In this document: one piece after another, positions 1 through 11,793 of the stretch | How the letters are laid out: each line of letters starts with the position of its first letter | Numbering within the stretch: the stretch's first letter is position 1 | DNA from: Stenocarpella maydis | Taxonomy: Eukaryota; Ascomycota; Sordariomycetes; Diaporthales; Diaporthaceae | Assembly: GCA_002270565.1 (NCBI GenBank) | Contig: NQMI01000134.1 | Span: forward strand, 65,972-129,971 | DNA length: 64,000 bases | Direction of reading: 5' to 3' | Made by a program: the position numbers and the translations under genes | Notes under the pieces: generated by a model | What the model was told of the DNA's origin: nothing | The model's database searches: none | Seen by the model: the letters and a program-made list of their open reading frames with translations, nothing else

Positions 1-793
1 ATACCGAGACTTATGGAAAGCCGCCCAGGTTCACACAGAAGCACGTCGGCTTTTGGCTATAGGAGGATGAAGTCGTCGTCGTTGTCCCTCTGCTCCCGGG
101 CAGCAATTTGATCCCTTATTGGGACTTCAACACCATTGTGGCCAGCACCAAGACCGAAATCAAGAATCACTTCACCGACGAATCCTCGAGCCCCCTGGAC
201 TCCTTCGACAGGATGCAATTCAATTTGAGATCAAGTGCCTACCTATACTAGGTTGCGCACCAGGGTAGAGGTACCGGGGGGTGGGGGGAGTCTGCACAAT
301 GGGCTAAGGCTGGTCAAATATTGGGCGAACAAAGCTCGGACAAGCATGCAAAATCGGTTCTTTTCAAGGTGAGTACATGTCCCAAGGGTGTAAGAAGGAA
401 ACCCTGGCCGGTGGCATGAAGCATAAATATGAAGAATGTCTCCAGGATTGGCCTTTTGAGGTCTCAGAAGATCAAAAGACCATTTCCAAGGATTGCAATG
501 GCCAGGCCTGCCGGATCGCCCATAGAAGGTGCCAAATCATGTGGTCAGAACTTCCCTGAGAACACCAGATAGCAACAAAGCAAGGCTGAGAGGCATGACA
601 AAAAGAGCTGTCATGATGGCATTGACCTGTCTGAAATGCAATGACTCATAATGGCTCTTTTAAGGACAGCTACCTTCAATGATTAAGTACATATAAGGAA
701 GGCCCATTTCATGAGCCCGCCTACCCTACAGAGGTCATATCAATACTCGAACAAACTTGTGGATTTCTGGCTGCGGTCCTCATTCCGCAGTAC
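1..793. other. Left edge, no confident gene
   Basis: No complete gene is visible. On the plus strand an open frame from about 63 to 248 contains the peptide PYWDFNTIV and ends at a TAG. It is reminiscent of the end of a glycoside hydrolase family 88-type enzyme, but the match is only by eye and the upstream frame breaks near position 60. It could be a gene relic cut by the window edge. The rest of the stretch shows nothing recognisable. Confidence 0.2.
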
Positions 794-820
794 TTCACAG
801 CGGTGATCCCACGATGCCAA

Positions 821-2576
821 TTACGACAGCTTGGCTGTAGGCGAGCCCACTTCTCTTTTGGCACGGTCGCGTAGCTCTCGGCGTAGAATCTTTCCCGACT
901 GTTTGGGATCTGTCAGCTCCTGCTGGTTTACACTCGGAAGCTAGCTTGGACGATTTGGGTATACTCACCGGAATTCGAGGAATTGCGCTTACAAAGCAAA
1001 CTCCGCCTCGCAACCTCTTGTATTTGGCCACCCTGCCATCAACCCATCTGATAATCTCGTCTTCAGTGACGTCGGAATTTCTGACAACGTATGCCCTGGG
1101 AACCTCCTCGCCGTTGATAACAACCCCAACGACGCCGGCATCCACCACGTCCTCCCGCTCGAGGAGCAGGGCCTCGAGCTCTGCCGGGGCCACCTGAAAG
1201 CCGCGAACCTTGATCAACTCCTTTGCTCGGTCGACGATGTACAGGTTTGCTCCGGGTTCGTACTTGTCAACGTAGGCAACGTCGCCTGTCTTGAGCCACC
1301 GGGTGCCGTCCGCCTCCTCCACGATGGCCTCGGCCGTCGCTTTGGGGTTCCGCCAGTAGCCTTTCATCAGAGCCGGCCCGGAGAACCACAGGTCACCCGG
1401 GACTCGAGGTTGTGTGATTTCCACGTCTCCATCCATCAATTTGAAAGCTGCGTTGACTGCAATCTCTCCTACCGATGTCGTCCTCTCTGTTGACTCGGGA
1501 GTGTACATCGACCCGATGCATGTAATTTCTGTCATGCCCCAGCCCTGTCGAACACGGTTGTTGCCATTTGGCCACAGAGTATCCTCTACACGCGCGGAGA
1601 CTTCCGGGGGAAGGGGAGCTGTGCCGCAGCTTATTGTTCTCAAGCTGCTAAGGTTATAGCTGGCTACCAGTGGGCTCTTGGAAATCGACAACAGTATCGG
1701 CGGTGCCGCACCTAGGACCGTTATCGAGTAGCGTTGGATGTATTCCAGGAGTTTCTCAAAGTTATAGGCCGACATGATGTACACGGGCGTGCCGATTCTT
1801 GGACTATTTACGGCGAAGGTCGTTTGGGCGGCGGCATGGTATAGCGGCATGAAGCAAAGCTGTCGATCCTCATGATCACTCTGATCTTGGGCACGGCATA
1901 GGCCATGATGTCGAACACTCGCTTCTCCATTAGCCACATAGGCATAGTGAGTCACCTCAACTCCCTTGGGAAGACCAGTCGTCCCAGAGCTGTAGTTCAG
2001 GCAGCACGTTGTCGAACGTGGGTCTGCAGGCTCGACCCAGGTGAATGTGGACGCTTCCGCTGGCGTCGCTAGCAGTGCTGTCCAATGCTCCGGCCCGCCA
2101 GCTGGTCCACGGCTTGGCGATGTTATATCCTCGTCAAAGACGAATAAGCGCCCGGCGGTTGGCCATCCGAGACGAGTGAATGCCGAGAGCGCGTTGTTGA
2201 TGACCGCCCTCTGCGCGAGAGCAAATTTCGCGCCGCAGTCCTTGAGCTGGTAAGCAAGCTCGGCAGGGCCGAAGGCGGGGCTGGCGCCGGTGAAGACCCC
2301 ACCAGCCATGATGATGCCCATGAAGATGCATGGAAACCATAGGCTGTTGGAGCTGTATAGAAGAACGCGGTCTCCCGGCTGCAATCCCGCCTTCTGAAGA
2401 CCTCTGGCTACTCTCTGCGACAATAATTTGAACTCGGCAAAGTTCAGCGTCCTCTCAGGTCGTTCGGCATCGATGAAAATGGTGCGGGTAGGTACTGATG
2501 CGCTGGGTGACGAGAAAATCCACTGTGGAAGTGATACCTCCGGGACGTCGGTGGTCCAGCGTGACTGCACGGGCAT
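821..2576 (-). CDS. 4-coumarate-CoA ligase-like acyl-CoA synthetase
   Basis: Predicted ATP-dependent acyl/aryl-acid CoA ligase of the ANL (AMP-binding) superfamily. Two exons, 969-2576 and 821-898, are joined over a 70-bp intron (899-968) with a GTGAGT donor and CAG acceptor; the product is 561 residues. The P-loop-like AMP signature YSSGTTGLPKGV lies at about 195-206, GWGMTE at about 345-350, the adenylate-binding TGD motif near 446, and the catalytic-lysine loop SGKILRREL is supplied by the second exon near 537. The unspliced frame lacks that last motif, which supports the intron. The protein ends in AKL plus one extra Ser, so the usual peroxisomal PTS1 of this family is extended by one residue. 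It lies next to an enoyl-CoA hydratase gene on the same strand, a pairing also known from polyketide/fatty-acid-derived toxin loci in Alternaria. The substrate is unknown. Confidence 0.92.
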
Positions 2577-2744
2577 TTTGACTGGCAGTGTGTATGAAGC
2601 AGGGTGGAGTAAGAAAAGAGCAAGTTCAAATGTTTGAGCCAGAGAAATGAAGAACGATCAATTGCATCATGAGGACCATCTGGCTTGGATCATTTGGCTT
2701 TATATTCCGTTGACAGACCTCGGCGGTTCAGCTATCTGTGCGCT

Positions 2745-2995
2745 CTAGGGTTTTAATGAAATAAATACTTACTTATATATAAAAATAAAGGGATAGTTAT
2801 AAAGTTATATATATAGTTACATATTATTTAAGCCTAAATTTAATTAATAATTTAAACGAAGTAATAATTAAATTTAATATTGATTTTTATAAATTCTAGA
2901 GTTATAATTATAAGGCTATTATAATTTATTTTTATTTCTCTTGATAGAGACTTTAATTTAATTAGGCATGAAACTGATTAGGGCACTCCGTTGAA
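2745..2995. repeat. AT-rich island (RIP-like)
   Basis: A stretch of about 250 bp made almost entirely of A and T, rich in TpA, with sharp edges against the surrounding DNA. Such blocks are typical of repeat-induced point mutation in ascomycetes. No element can be recognised inside it. The rest of the 1.2-kb gap (2577-3812) shows no gene. Confidence 0.55.
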
Positions 2996-3812
2996 TTTTT
3001 AGGTTGCAAATACCTGATCTTCATGTATTCAACCCCAGTGGACCGGCGCCTAAGGTCTGCTGTCTCAATGATGGGGTGCATGAGCTTCCGTGGGAACTGC
3101 GCTTCTGTTGATAGGCTGCTACCCCTGAGATGATGCACGCTATTGGCTAAGGTCTGTTACGTGGCGTCCGCTGACGCTATTCGCGCGTCTAGCCCCCCCG
3201 TCCAACGGGCTGGACGGTTCATAGTGGAGATGAGGGATAATACACTACCTCGGTAGATGTGGGCCGCCCCCAGACGCTGGTGTATACGATGTATTCGCAG
3301 GTGTAGCCCATCCCTGGGCTGCGAGGATTGAAGATGACGGGGCGTCTACCTCGGTACATACCTAGGTCCTTGGGTACGATCATACCAAGTAGCTGGTGGC
3401 ACCCTCAGCAGATTATTCGACCGAGAGCCCCAGACCCTCAGCTGCACTGGTATATACTCGGAGAGCACGGGTCACCGGGAATTCCGGAATAAGAGATGCC
3501 TGGAGCCAGGGCTTGATCCCTTCTGCATCCTTGTCCGCTAGGCTTGATCGGCACCCTGAGGCTGGATTCTTGCTCCCCAGGCCCTAACATTGTGTAGCGG
3601 GCCAAGTGCTTCACGCGCGTTTGCAACAAAGCTCACCTACTCAACACACATCACCCTGAATGCCGTTAAAATTAAAGAAAGTGATGTTTAAGTTTGTGTT
3701 GAACGGCCACGTCATGCAAATGGCCACATTTATCAGATTACAACACGCGCCGCCACAGGCCCCTGTCGTCAACATATGCCCCTAACATCTCCCAAGACCT
3801 GCTCATAAAGCC

Positions 3813-4885
3813 TCAAAGATGTTCAGCGGTTCCCTTCGCCTTGGACTTCTTTAATGCCTGCTCACGGGCGAAAGTTTGAGCAGCTTTTTTAGCGTCATCC
3901 GTCTTGAGCAGCTCTTGGAAGTACTGTAGCTCCAGCTCATTCGCTTCATGTAGCTGGGCCTTGAAGAAATGTGACAGCAGTTGTTTGTTGATTTTCAGTG
4001 ATTCCGATGGTAGCCGGGCGATGCGGTGGGCGATGGCCAAGACGTCATCAAGAAAGTTATCCTTGGGGATGATTTTGCTGATGAGCCCTGCTGATTCAAG
4101 CTCCTGGGCACTGGCTCGCTCTCCTGACAAGATGAGATGGGACGCTTTTGCTCGTCCCATGGCGCTTGCAAACGTGAAACTCGAGCAGGCCTCGGCACAG
4201 AGACCCCATTTAATAAACGGGGTGAAAAAGTACGCGTCGGGGACCGCGTAGACGAGGTCGAACAGGGCGATACTGCTGGTGCCGTAGCCGACTCCTGGGC
4301 CGTTGACTGCCGCAATTGTTATCTTTGGGCAGTCAATCAACAGCCTATTGACTGTGCTGTCTTCATGTTAGTTGAGAGCATCACGCAGCCAACAACCCCG
4401 GACGAGAGCGGAGGAAAGGTCTTACTAAAGTGTTTGTGGCCCATCATTCTGCTCCTCTTGATTGCGGGTCGACTCTGATGAAAGGTCCATCCCTTCAAGA
4501 AAATGAACAGTTTCATGATTAGGCTCTTATCCATCTATGCAGTTGCATGCCGGGTCATAGAGAGGGCCAAAAGAGATTGTACCCACCGGTAGTAAAGAAC
4601 CTTCCCTCCCCAGTCTGCACGATGACTTTGACTCTCGAATCTGCTGTGGCCCACTGAACGGTTTCCAAGAGTTCCTAAAGTGGACTGAAAGTTACTTGCG
4701 CGTTCCCTAACTCTAGGGTCTGTGACAGAGAGGGAAATGTGGCTCTTAAACCGTTCAGATAATCATACTTTCATCATAGAACTGTTTATTGCATTTGCAG
4801 CTTCGGGCCTGGTATATTTGAGTATCAGAACGCCATCATCAGTCAAGCTGATCCTGATGTGACGGAACTGCTGCAGGCGCTCCAT
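3813..4885 (-). CDS. Enoyl-CoA hydratase/isomerase family protein
   Basis: Crotonase-fold enzyme, probably a hydratase or isomerase acting on an acyl-CoA. Four exons fit the phase: 4769-4885, 4583-4674, 4426-4523 and 3813-4351, giving 281 residues. Exon 1 carries the N-terminal strand ending with RPEAANAINSSMM. Exon 2 has VIVQTGEGRFFTTG, the first oxyanion-hole region. Exon 4 opens with the crotonase signature DCPKITIAAVNGPGVGYG. The donor of intron 2 (4524-4582) is the least certain; a start of exon 3 at 4534 reads MDK directly after FFTTG and fits the family better but lacks a GT donor. The C-terminus (AEHL) is not a canonical PTS1. The start at 4885 faces the Zn2Cys6 gene, and the CoA ligase lies 1.2 kb downstream on the same strand. 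This suggests a common pathway for a CoA-linked acid. Confidence 0.85.
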
Positions 4886-5717
4886 AGTTCAACGACTTGA
4901 GAACAGGAATATAACTCTAGGGTTGTGTGTATGCACAAAGGTTTAACCGAAAAATAAGATACGAGTGGTGACTGCAACTCTTCTTGTGGCGTCTCCTAAA
5001 CCACGTGTATTATCGCCAGGGCTGTTATCATGACGCGCGAACGCCGAGATGTGGCTACTTGCCATCCCAATGGGATCTGGGGAAACCTGGAGTAATTAAT
5101 GTGTGGTCTCGTCGCCGGCCCGAGGTACCCACTGACCCCGCGGGGTATGCTTGCCTGCCAGGACATGCCTCCCTAACTAGTGTGAAATGTCGGCATCGTC
5201 GGAGTCTAAACTGTTCACTAGATTCAGGCGCATTAATTTCCTACCTGTCAGGTTACTGATCCTTCTTCGTTTAAAAACTTATATAATAAGCTAATAAGAG
5301 CTTTATATAGTTATACATTCATTATTAACTTTAAGGGCATTAATAATTCTTAGTGTTTCTAATTATTTATATATTATTTTATATAAATTATAATTAATTA
5401 ATTTAAAAATAATATAATTATATTTTAAAGCTATTATTATTGTTAATTTAATTATCATTAAGAATTACTTTTTAAGCATTTATTATTATAGTTTAGTTCT
5501 GCCATTGTTAGTTCTTTTTATAAGAACATTTAGCATGATTCTAACTAGATATGATCTAATCCCCCTAACTGTGCACTCCCCTACCGTTTCATTTAAGCGG
5601 GGCCATTCCATCCCGACCCAGGGCTTGCTGTCATCTCTTCAACCCTACCGTGTTCTGCCCTTCAACCCGGCAATTTTGGTATTTCTCCCAGCCAGCACAG
5701 CAATCCGAACAGCGAAC
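4886..5717. promoter_or_regulatory. Divergent intergenic region between hydratase and Zn2Cys6 gene
   Basis: 832 bp between two divergent start codons, so it must hold both promoters. It contains a second AT-rich, TpA-rich block at about 5265-5510. No factor-binding site could be assigned with confidence. Confidence 0.5.
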
Positions 5718-8626
5718 ATGAGCGAACGCCCGGTCCGTAGGCGCGCAGTAAAAGCCTGTGTCTCCTGCCGTGAGAGGAAAGTCCGGTGCGATGTCACCGT
5801 GCGCGGACCGCCTTGTGTAAACTGCTATCTTGACGACAAGCGTTGCATTGTTGCTGAGAGAAGATCGAGGCGGTAAGTCGGCAGCATGCAGCATCCATGG
5901 CACCAAACCTTTCACGCAGCTAGGCTTACACCGTGCGGCAGGCGTCTGCCAACCTATAATGATATTGGCGTGGTCTCTGAGGCATGTGGGCTGCCATCGC
6001 GGGTCGCCGGGACGATTTCCAACCATACGGGTCCCGTGTCTAATATAGGCATAATTGCCGAAGACAGTCTTCATCAGCGCCATCTTCAATACGATGAGCT
6101 TCATCTCGTTGAAGACATCCAAAAGGACCTCTCGCCAAGTCAATCTCTCGAGCCCGGGGCTTGCACACTATGGAAAGAAGTAGAGGCAGAGGACGTCGGT
6201 CCTATAGGTGGGCGCCTTCTAGCGGATCGTTTCGTTGGGACAAGACATTCCAACCTGTCACTAGGAAATACGGCAACAGGAGCGGACGACGCTCCAGAAG
6301 CAAACGTACTGAAGAGTCTTTCTCCTCTGACTGTGTCGCGTCAGCGACCGGCTTCCTTGCACTCAAACTTTGTGCCTTTCACCGACTTCACGTTTATTAA
6401 CCCGGAACATGTGGCGAAGCTATCTCAGGAAGATCTTGACTTCCTAGAACGCAAGGGCTGCCTGCATCTACCACCCAAAATTATCCTAGATGAATTCCTT
6501 CGCCTTTACTTCTTCTATGTGAACCCTTTTCTCCCATTTCTTGACGAGGGTGACTTCTGGGATACTTACTGCCCTGTATCACGTCAAGGTACCTCTGATG
6601 CCAGGCTATCTTTACTACTTATCCAAGCAATGCTCTTCGCGGCTAGTGGTGTAAGTATACGAATTCGTGCTCCCGGAGAAGACTAGATTATATGCTGAGA
6701 GACATCCAGTTTGGAGCGCAGCCGACTATTGAAGCCCTCGGTTTCAAAACTATTTCCTCCGCACGGGCGGCATTCTACCACAGGGCCAAGGTAAACGGAC
6801 CCGTGCGATGTCTCCCGAGGTCCCAGTGAGAATGTAGCACTGACCGTGGAATAAGATGCTGTACGACTTTGAAATCGAGCCCTCATCCGTTGTGCTCTCA
6901 CAAACCGCCCTGCTATTCACATCATGGTCCCCGCCGGACATGGTAGGCTTTAACATGCCAGTGCCAAATACCCTTTGGCTGAGCATCGCTATCCACCACG
7001 CTAAATGCAGCGGCGCCGATGACGCCTGCTTAACAACACCTCCCATAACGTCCAAAAACTCTGGCCAGGGCCCCCAAGCAAAGCATACAAGAATGCTGAG
7101 GCGACTGTGGTGGTGCTGCTTGATTCGCGACCGAATCTTGTCCCTTGGGTTACGACGAAGGCTTCAGGTCACAGAATCATACCCGGCACTCAGCTACGAT
7201 GATTTCGAAAGTGAAGTCAATCAATCAGAAGTGATGAATGCCGACAATAAGCGGCGGCTAATCCGTATACTATTGAACGTTATGGATCTCTTGGTGCGCT
7301 TGACTGAGTTCCTACAGCAAGTTTCTCTCCCCGACTGCTACAGGTCCAACCTAGACCAACTGGGAATTACCACCAGACTGGCCAACTGCCGAAGTTCTCT
7401 CCGGACTTGGTTTTTGACGGCACGGTTGGATGTGCCTACTTTACAACAATGCAATGAGTTCCAGAATCATTCTGTCATTGTCCACACAAGCCTCATGTAC
7501 ATGTATTACTAGTAAGAGAACCCCCTTCGTCCTAGGAAAGCCACGGCCAAACACACGGCGCACCCACTCACACATATATTTACAGTTGCGCTCAGTTTGC
7601 TCTTCCGCACCAGGAAGCACTCCTTACCACTTTATCCTCACAGCCGGGTACTGCTATGACTTCCACACCGGAAGGCTTTCTACGCAGCCACGACGTCCAA
7701 GAAGCGGCGTGCGGTATAACAGAGCTTCTCGAACAATTAGCACAGCTCGGTCTCGTGCAGTATTTGCCGCCCAGCGCGTAAGTTTATACGATTCTTACAG
7801 TTTATGCTACCAGGCAGCAGCTGACAACTCGTGGAGTCTGGCATTTACTGCGCTTCCGCTGTTACTTAGTGTCCTCGACTTGAAGAAACCGCTCGCGACG
7901 GATCTGCCAGATAAGTGGGCGGCAAAGAAACATCGGTTCCAAGTCCTTGTCGACGCCATGAGCATCTATGAATCTCGCTATTACGGTGTAGAGTTCATCA
8001 GCGCGACGATAAGGCACGTTGTCGACTCGGCAGACCTGGAGCCTTGCGTGGTATCGAATGGTCTGATCAAAGACTGGACGGATCTTCTCGTCTGGCAGCC
8101 TACCGCCTACCTGCGCAGGACCTTGACTATGGAGTTAACACTGAGCTCAGCAAAGATCCCCTGCGAAAACGACTTTCCTAGCGTCCTGAGAGGAGACCAC
8201 TCTGCATGCACTAGCCCAAACGATTCTCAGTCATCAACTGCCGGTTCCCAGAGGACGGATAGTGCTAATGATGTTGGCTCGTCTGTTTCCATACCAGCGG
8301 GCCAGACCGATACGGAACATACACCTCTCACAGTCAATAGCAGACGTGAGGAGACTCGCGAAACAGAAACTGCACCCGGAGGCGATTCCAATCTACTCCA
8401 CCATGATGACGCGACTGACGACCACGTCATACCCATGGAAGAATACGCGGATTTGATATCATTAGCGCTGATGGTATCATCGCCGTCGCATGATCCAGAG
8501 TCAGCAGATGTTCAGTCTACCGAGCCTACCACGGTTGGTGACTCGATAGTGGAAGTCACGGCTTCCTTGAGCCGCGGGCAGGATGACGAGATTGATTGGA
8601 CAGAATTTGCTATTCGTCCAGAATAG
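5718..8626 (+). CDS. Zn2Cys6 transcription factor with fungal-specific TF domain
   Basis: Nuclear DNA-binding regulator, about 866 residues from six exons: 5718-5872, 5924-6650, 6710-6790, 6856-7511, 7586-7777 and 7837-8626. All phases agree. Exon 1 encodes the binuclear cluster, with spacing CX2CX6CX8CX2CX6C at residues 14-41. The central fungal_trans region starts near FFYVNPFLPFLDEGDFWD in exon 2. It continues through exon 4, which carries a paired-Trp LRRLWWCC motif. Intron 5 (7778-7836) has a perfect GCTGAC branch point; skipping it joins PPSA to LAFTALPLLL, which fits the CTF1-like (cutinase transcription factor 1 beta) family. The C-terminal 180 residues are acidic and Ser/Thr-rich, as in an activation domain. 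Divergent placement next to the ligase/hydratase pair suggests it may regulate them; that is inference. Confidence 0.88.
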
Positions 8627-9602
8627 TTTATGAACAGAATCTCGATATACCACACTACCTAGACGGTTTGCCAAAATCTTCAGCCTCTAAGGGATAATAA
8701 TATTTACAGGTCGATTGGTACGTGAGAGAACCCTAACTTATAGGGCCTAAAAGCCCCCATCCCCCCACTCTGGGCACATATAGGGCCTTCTTGGAAGCCC
8801 CTTACTCTAGGCACGCGGAGGGACCTTCCTTTAGGCACATGGAGGTCTCTCTTGGCGTGTGGAGGGCCTTTCCTCTGCGCATATAGAGGGCCCCACGCCT
8901 ATTTAAGACGTAATACTTGGACGAATAGCTCCCAAGGCTCCGACAGGGGCTTTCCACCTGGTATCCTTTAATTCCAGCTGGATAATCACCTAGGTGCTTG
9001 ATGTACGGAATGCCCTGGTTGGTCTAGCTTCGTCTGTGTCATTCAAGGTTGTAAGCCCAGGGTACCTACCTGTGCCTGTCTAGGTATTATTCGAAATCAC
9101 CCTGACTTGCTGGACAATCTGCGCTACAGTCACCGTAGAAGACCTGTAGTAATGTATTCGAGAGAGATATTGATGAGTTTTGCAAGGAGGTGATTCAATC
9201 TGCGCGAGGGCAGAGGACAAGAGGAGCAGACTGCTGACTCACACAACTGGTGCCTAGATCTACGTTGGTTCTCCAGCCGGCCCATGCAGCCGTCTCGTAT
9301 CTACCTTTGGTAGGTTCAATGCGGCACAGTTCCAGAGCCTTACAAGGTTTAAAAACAGTTCCGGCCGCCCGGCCGGCGTTGTGAGTCCGAATTTCACACC
9401 CCGCTTGTTTGTTCCTCATACATCTTGCTCTTCCTCAAACATTGCCCATCAAGGTCAACCTCGCCGTCTGCCTAACATTGACCATTTTCCCCGGTGCAAA
9501 TATGCAGGATACTTCCAATTTACCCAAGCTCGTTTATATTTGCTGCCTCATATTTCTATGCTGATCAGGAAGCGGTAATTGGTGTTAGAGGACCAGACAG
9601 AT
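8627..9602. other. Intergenic stretch with dispersed repeat copy
   Basis: No gene seen. Positions 8740-8900 are built of loosely repeated blocks of the type GGGCCTTTC / GGCACATGGAGG. They run into a 42-bp segment that recurs at 22886-22926 (annotated separately). Confidence 0.5.
8923..8964 (+). repeat. Dispersed repeat, copy 1
   Basis: The segment beginning GAATAGCTCCCA and ending GGGGCTTTCCACCTGGTAT matches 22886-22926 at roughly 35 of 42 positions by eye. Both copies are preceded by about 130 bp of GGCCCTCC/GGGCCTTC-like blocks, so the true repeat is probably longer. It may be the end of a degenerate transposon. Confidence 0.6.
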
Positions 9603-10693
9603 ATGCCGTACCAGAAAGGCACAAGCCTGCGGCTAGAGTTGCTTCAAGTCTGCCCCAATTCGACTATACCAACATCAGCGACTGTGTGCGAGGCGACAAT
9701 TCTTGAGTCTCTGGGGATTACTATGTCGGTGGTATTGAAAGTTCATGTCAATATTGAGCCGACGTCGCCTGGATTCACCGCAGTCCTGAAACTCCACGAC
9801 CGCCGTTTCGGCACATCTCTACGAAAGGAGTCAGCAGGTCCCGGTCGGAGATATGAGCCGTACCTACACACATCGTCTATCGAGGGCGCATACTGCAATT
9901 TCATACGCAAGGAAGATATCAGTTCTTTCTTCCATGATGTGGAGCAAGAGAATCGTGCCAGCATTTTGCCGATGTTACCACGGCACTTCCTTGATGGCTC
10001 GCCCGAGGGGCTCGCCAAATATGAGGCCGTCACTTGGCAGAGATGTCAGGATTACTTCGATTGGGAAAGACGGGCGTACGCAAAATTATCAGACCTTCAG
10101 GGAAAGGCTATACCTCAGCTCTATGCTCATGTGCGCCTGAGCCTGCCACAGGACAACTTACACCTTGTCCGCGTGACCTTCTAGACCGACCGGAGGTGCG
10201 ACAATATTTCGAGGTGAAGGGTATTCTGATACAACATGTGGATGGCTACGAGCTATCTGCACTGGTCGAATCAAAAACTCCGCCGTCCGATCCAGAGAAG
10301 TGGCAAGACATCATTCAGGGTGCTGTCAATAAAGCGCATGAAATCAACTATCGGGGTGCTCGTATGGAGGACTGCAGTATATATAATGTCATGGTGGACA
10401 AGCGGACACACAAACCATTTATCATTGATCTTGCTCAATGTGGGTTCATAGAAGAGATGTATGAGGACGTTGAGGATGACGATGAGCAAGGGAGCGTGTA
10501 TGCAGGAAGCCTAGCGGCCGATCCGGACCCAGAGATTAGGTACTGGTCCGTTGTTCATACCTATCATAACCCCGGTGCTATTGGAGGAGTCATGCAGCAT
10601 CGGCTGAGAAGGGAGAAGGGAGTCACAATACGGACTCCTCAATACCCGGACTATGGTGCCATCATTGCCGCTATTCGCCAGAAACGAGAATAA
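9603..10693 (+). pseudogene. Fungal protein-kinase-like gene, one frameshift
   Basis: Two overlapping frames together give one protein-kinase-like (aminoglycoside-kinase-like) fungal protein of about 360 residues. The first half (9603 to about 10150) has the typical FTAVLKLHDRRFG strand that carries the ATP-binding lysine, then AYAKLSDLQGKAIPQLYAHV. The second half (from about 10180, +2 frame) has YFEVKGILIQHVDGYEL, a catalytic-loop-like MEDCSIYNVMV and a metal-binding-loop-like FIIDLAQCG. The switch between frames lies at 10135-10185. No GT-AG intron of suitable length and phase could be found there, so I read it as a 1-nt indel. The start is the first ATG in frame. It could still be a working gene if the base call is wrong. 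The function of this large fungal family is unknown. Confidence 0.6.
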
Positions 10694-11793
10694 CGGTCAC
10701 TTGAAGCAGGGTTTCGATACGGGCTGGTAAACATAGTAACTGTTCAAAGAGCTTTTGTTCCTCTCTCCCCCTCTTAAAAACGTTGGTGATGATTTCTGCA
10801 GCCTTACAGTGCGCAATAGAGACATCGAGTTCCAATGGCAAATACCATGGTCTCCGTAATACAGATCTAATTAGATTAATGTCCATAGCGATCTATGCGA
10901 TTGCAATTAAGAGTGAACTCGAAGCTGCAGTCGGAGGTCATGGCTCTCCAGGTGATCTTGTCAGTCGGTATTATGTTGTCACTGAGGGATGCATCCTTTT
11001 ATCTCCCGCCAAAAGCCTCGGGATAGAAACAGCTGTAGTCTAAGCTAAGAGGGCAGGATTTGGGTGCCTGTAACCGGGGTTTGAGGACATCTTCGGCGCT
11101 GACAGGAAACGTGCAGGAAAACAAGTCAGCGGTAGGTCCTTGGCTCGCTGGGGTTTAATCTGAGTGTGGTTAATTTCCTCGTGAAGGCTCTTCATATCAT
11201 AAATCCGTGATTCGGTATTACACTGCATGATACAGAAGCCTTTCTTACTCGCAGCTGGAGTCGAAGTGAGTGTCCTGCGTACGATGAAAGTGGATTCGCC
11301 TTTTGTGAACACTGGAGCACGTAGTCACGAACGGATTGATTTTCCAGTTCTATATGTCTGAACTTGGCTTTATTGACGCAAGGTATTATTTGAAAGCAGC
11401 CCACCATCACTATTTCTCTTCAGTCACTTCCTAGGCGATCATCATGCAACGGCAGACAAAATTTCCTCTGCCATCCAAATGCGTAGGAAGACGAAAGGCA
11501 TGTGGTCTACATTAACATCCCGATGCGCCAGCAACCAGCGCTAGAGTCTGTTGGTTCAGACGTCTTGCATGCCATCTCAGTTATCTAAGTTACTATGGCC
11601 TGACGAAGTCCCCTCTTCCTACTTAGGTATCAAGAGGCCTCACGAGCATCTTATTGGCCCCTGTTGTTCACAAAATCGTGCTGGCAGTTGACATCATCTT
11701 AGAAATCTGCTCTTTGAAGTCTGAACAATCCAAAGAGCCTTATCGCCATGACTTCCCTTTCTTAACAATGTCGCACCAGGAGGGGAGTACCAA
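10694..11793. other. Intergenic, nothing recognised
   Basis: 1.1 kb with only short, unconserved-looking frames on both strands. No repeat or RNA gene was recognised. Confidence 0.5.

Noticed and set aside
377..559. Plus-strand 60-codon frame near the left edge
   Set aside because: No motif, no neighbour support, length within chance expectation.
7778..7800. A 23-bp intron in the Zn2Cys6 gene
   Set aside because: It would keep phase, but it is too short; the 59-bp version (7778-7836) has a perfect branch point and gives a better family fit.
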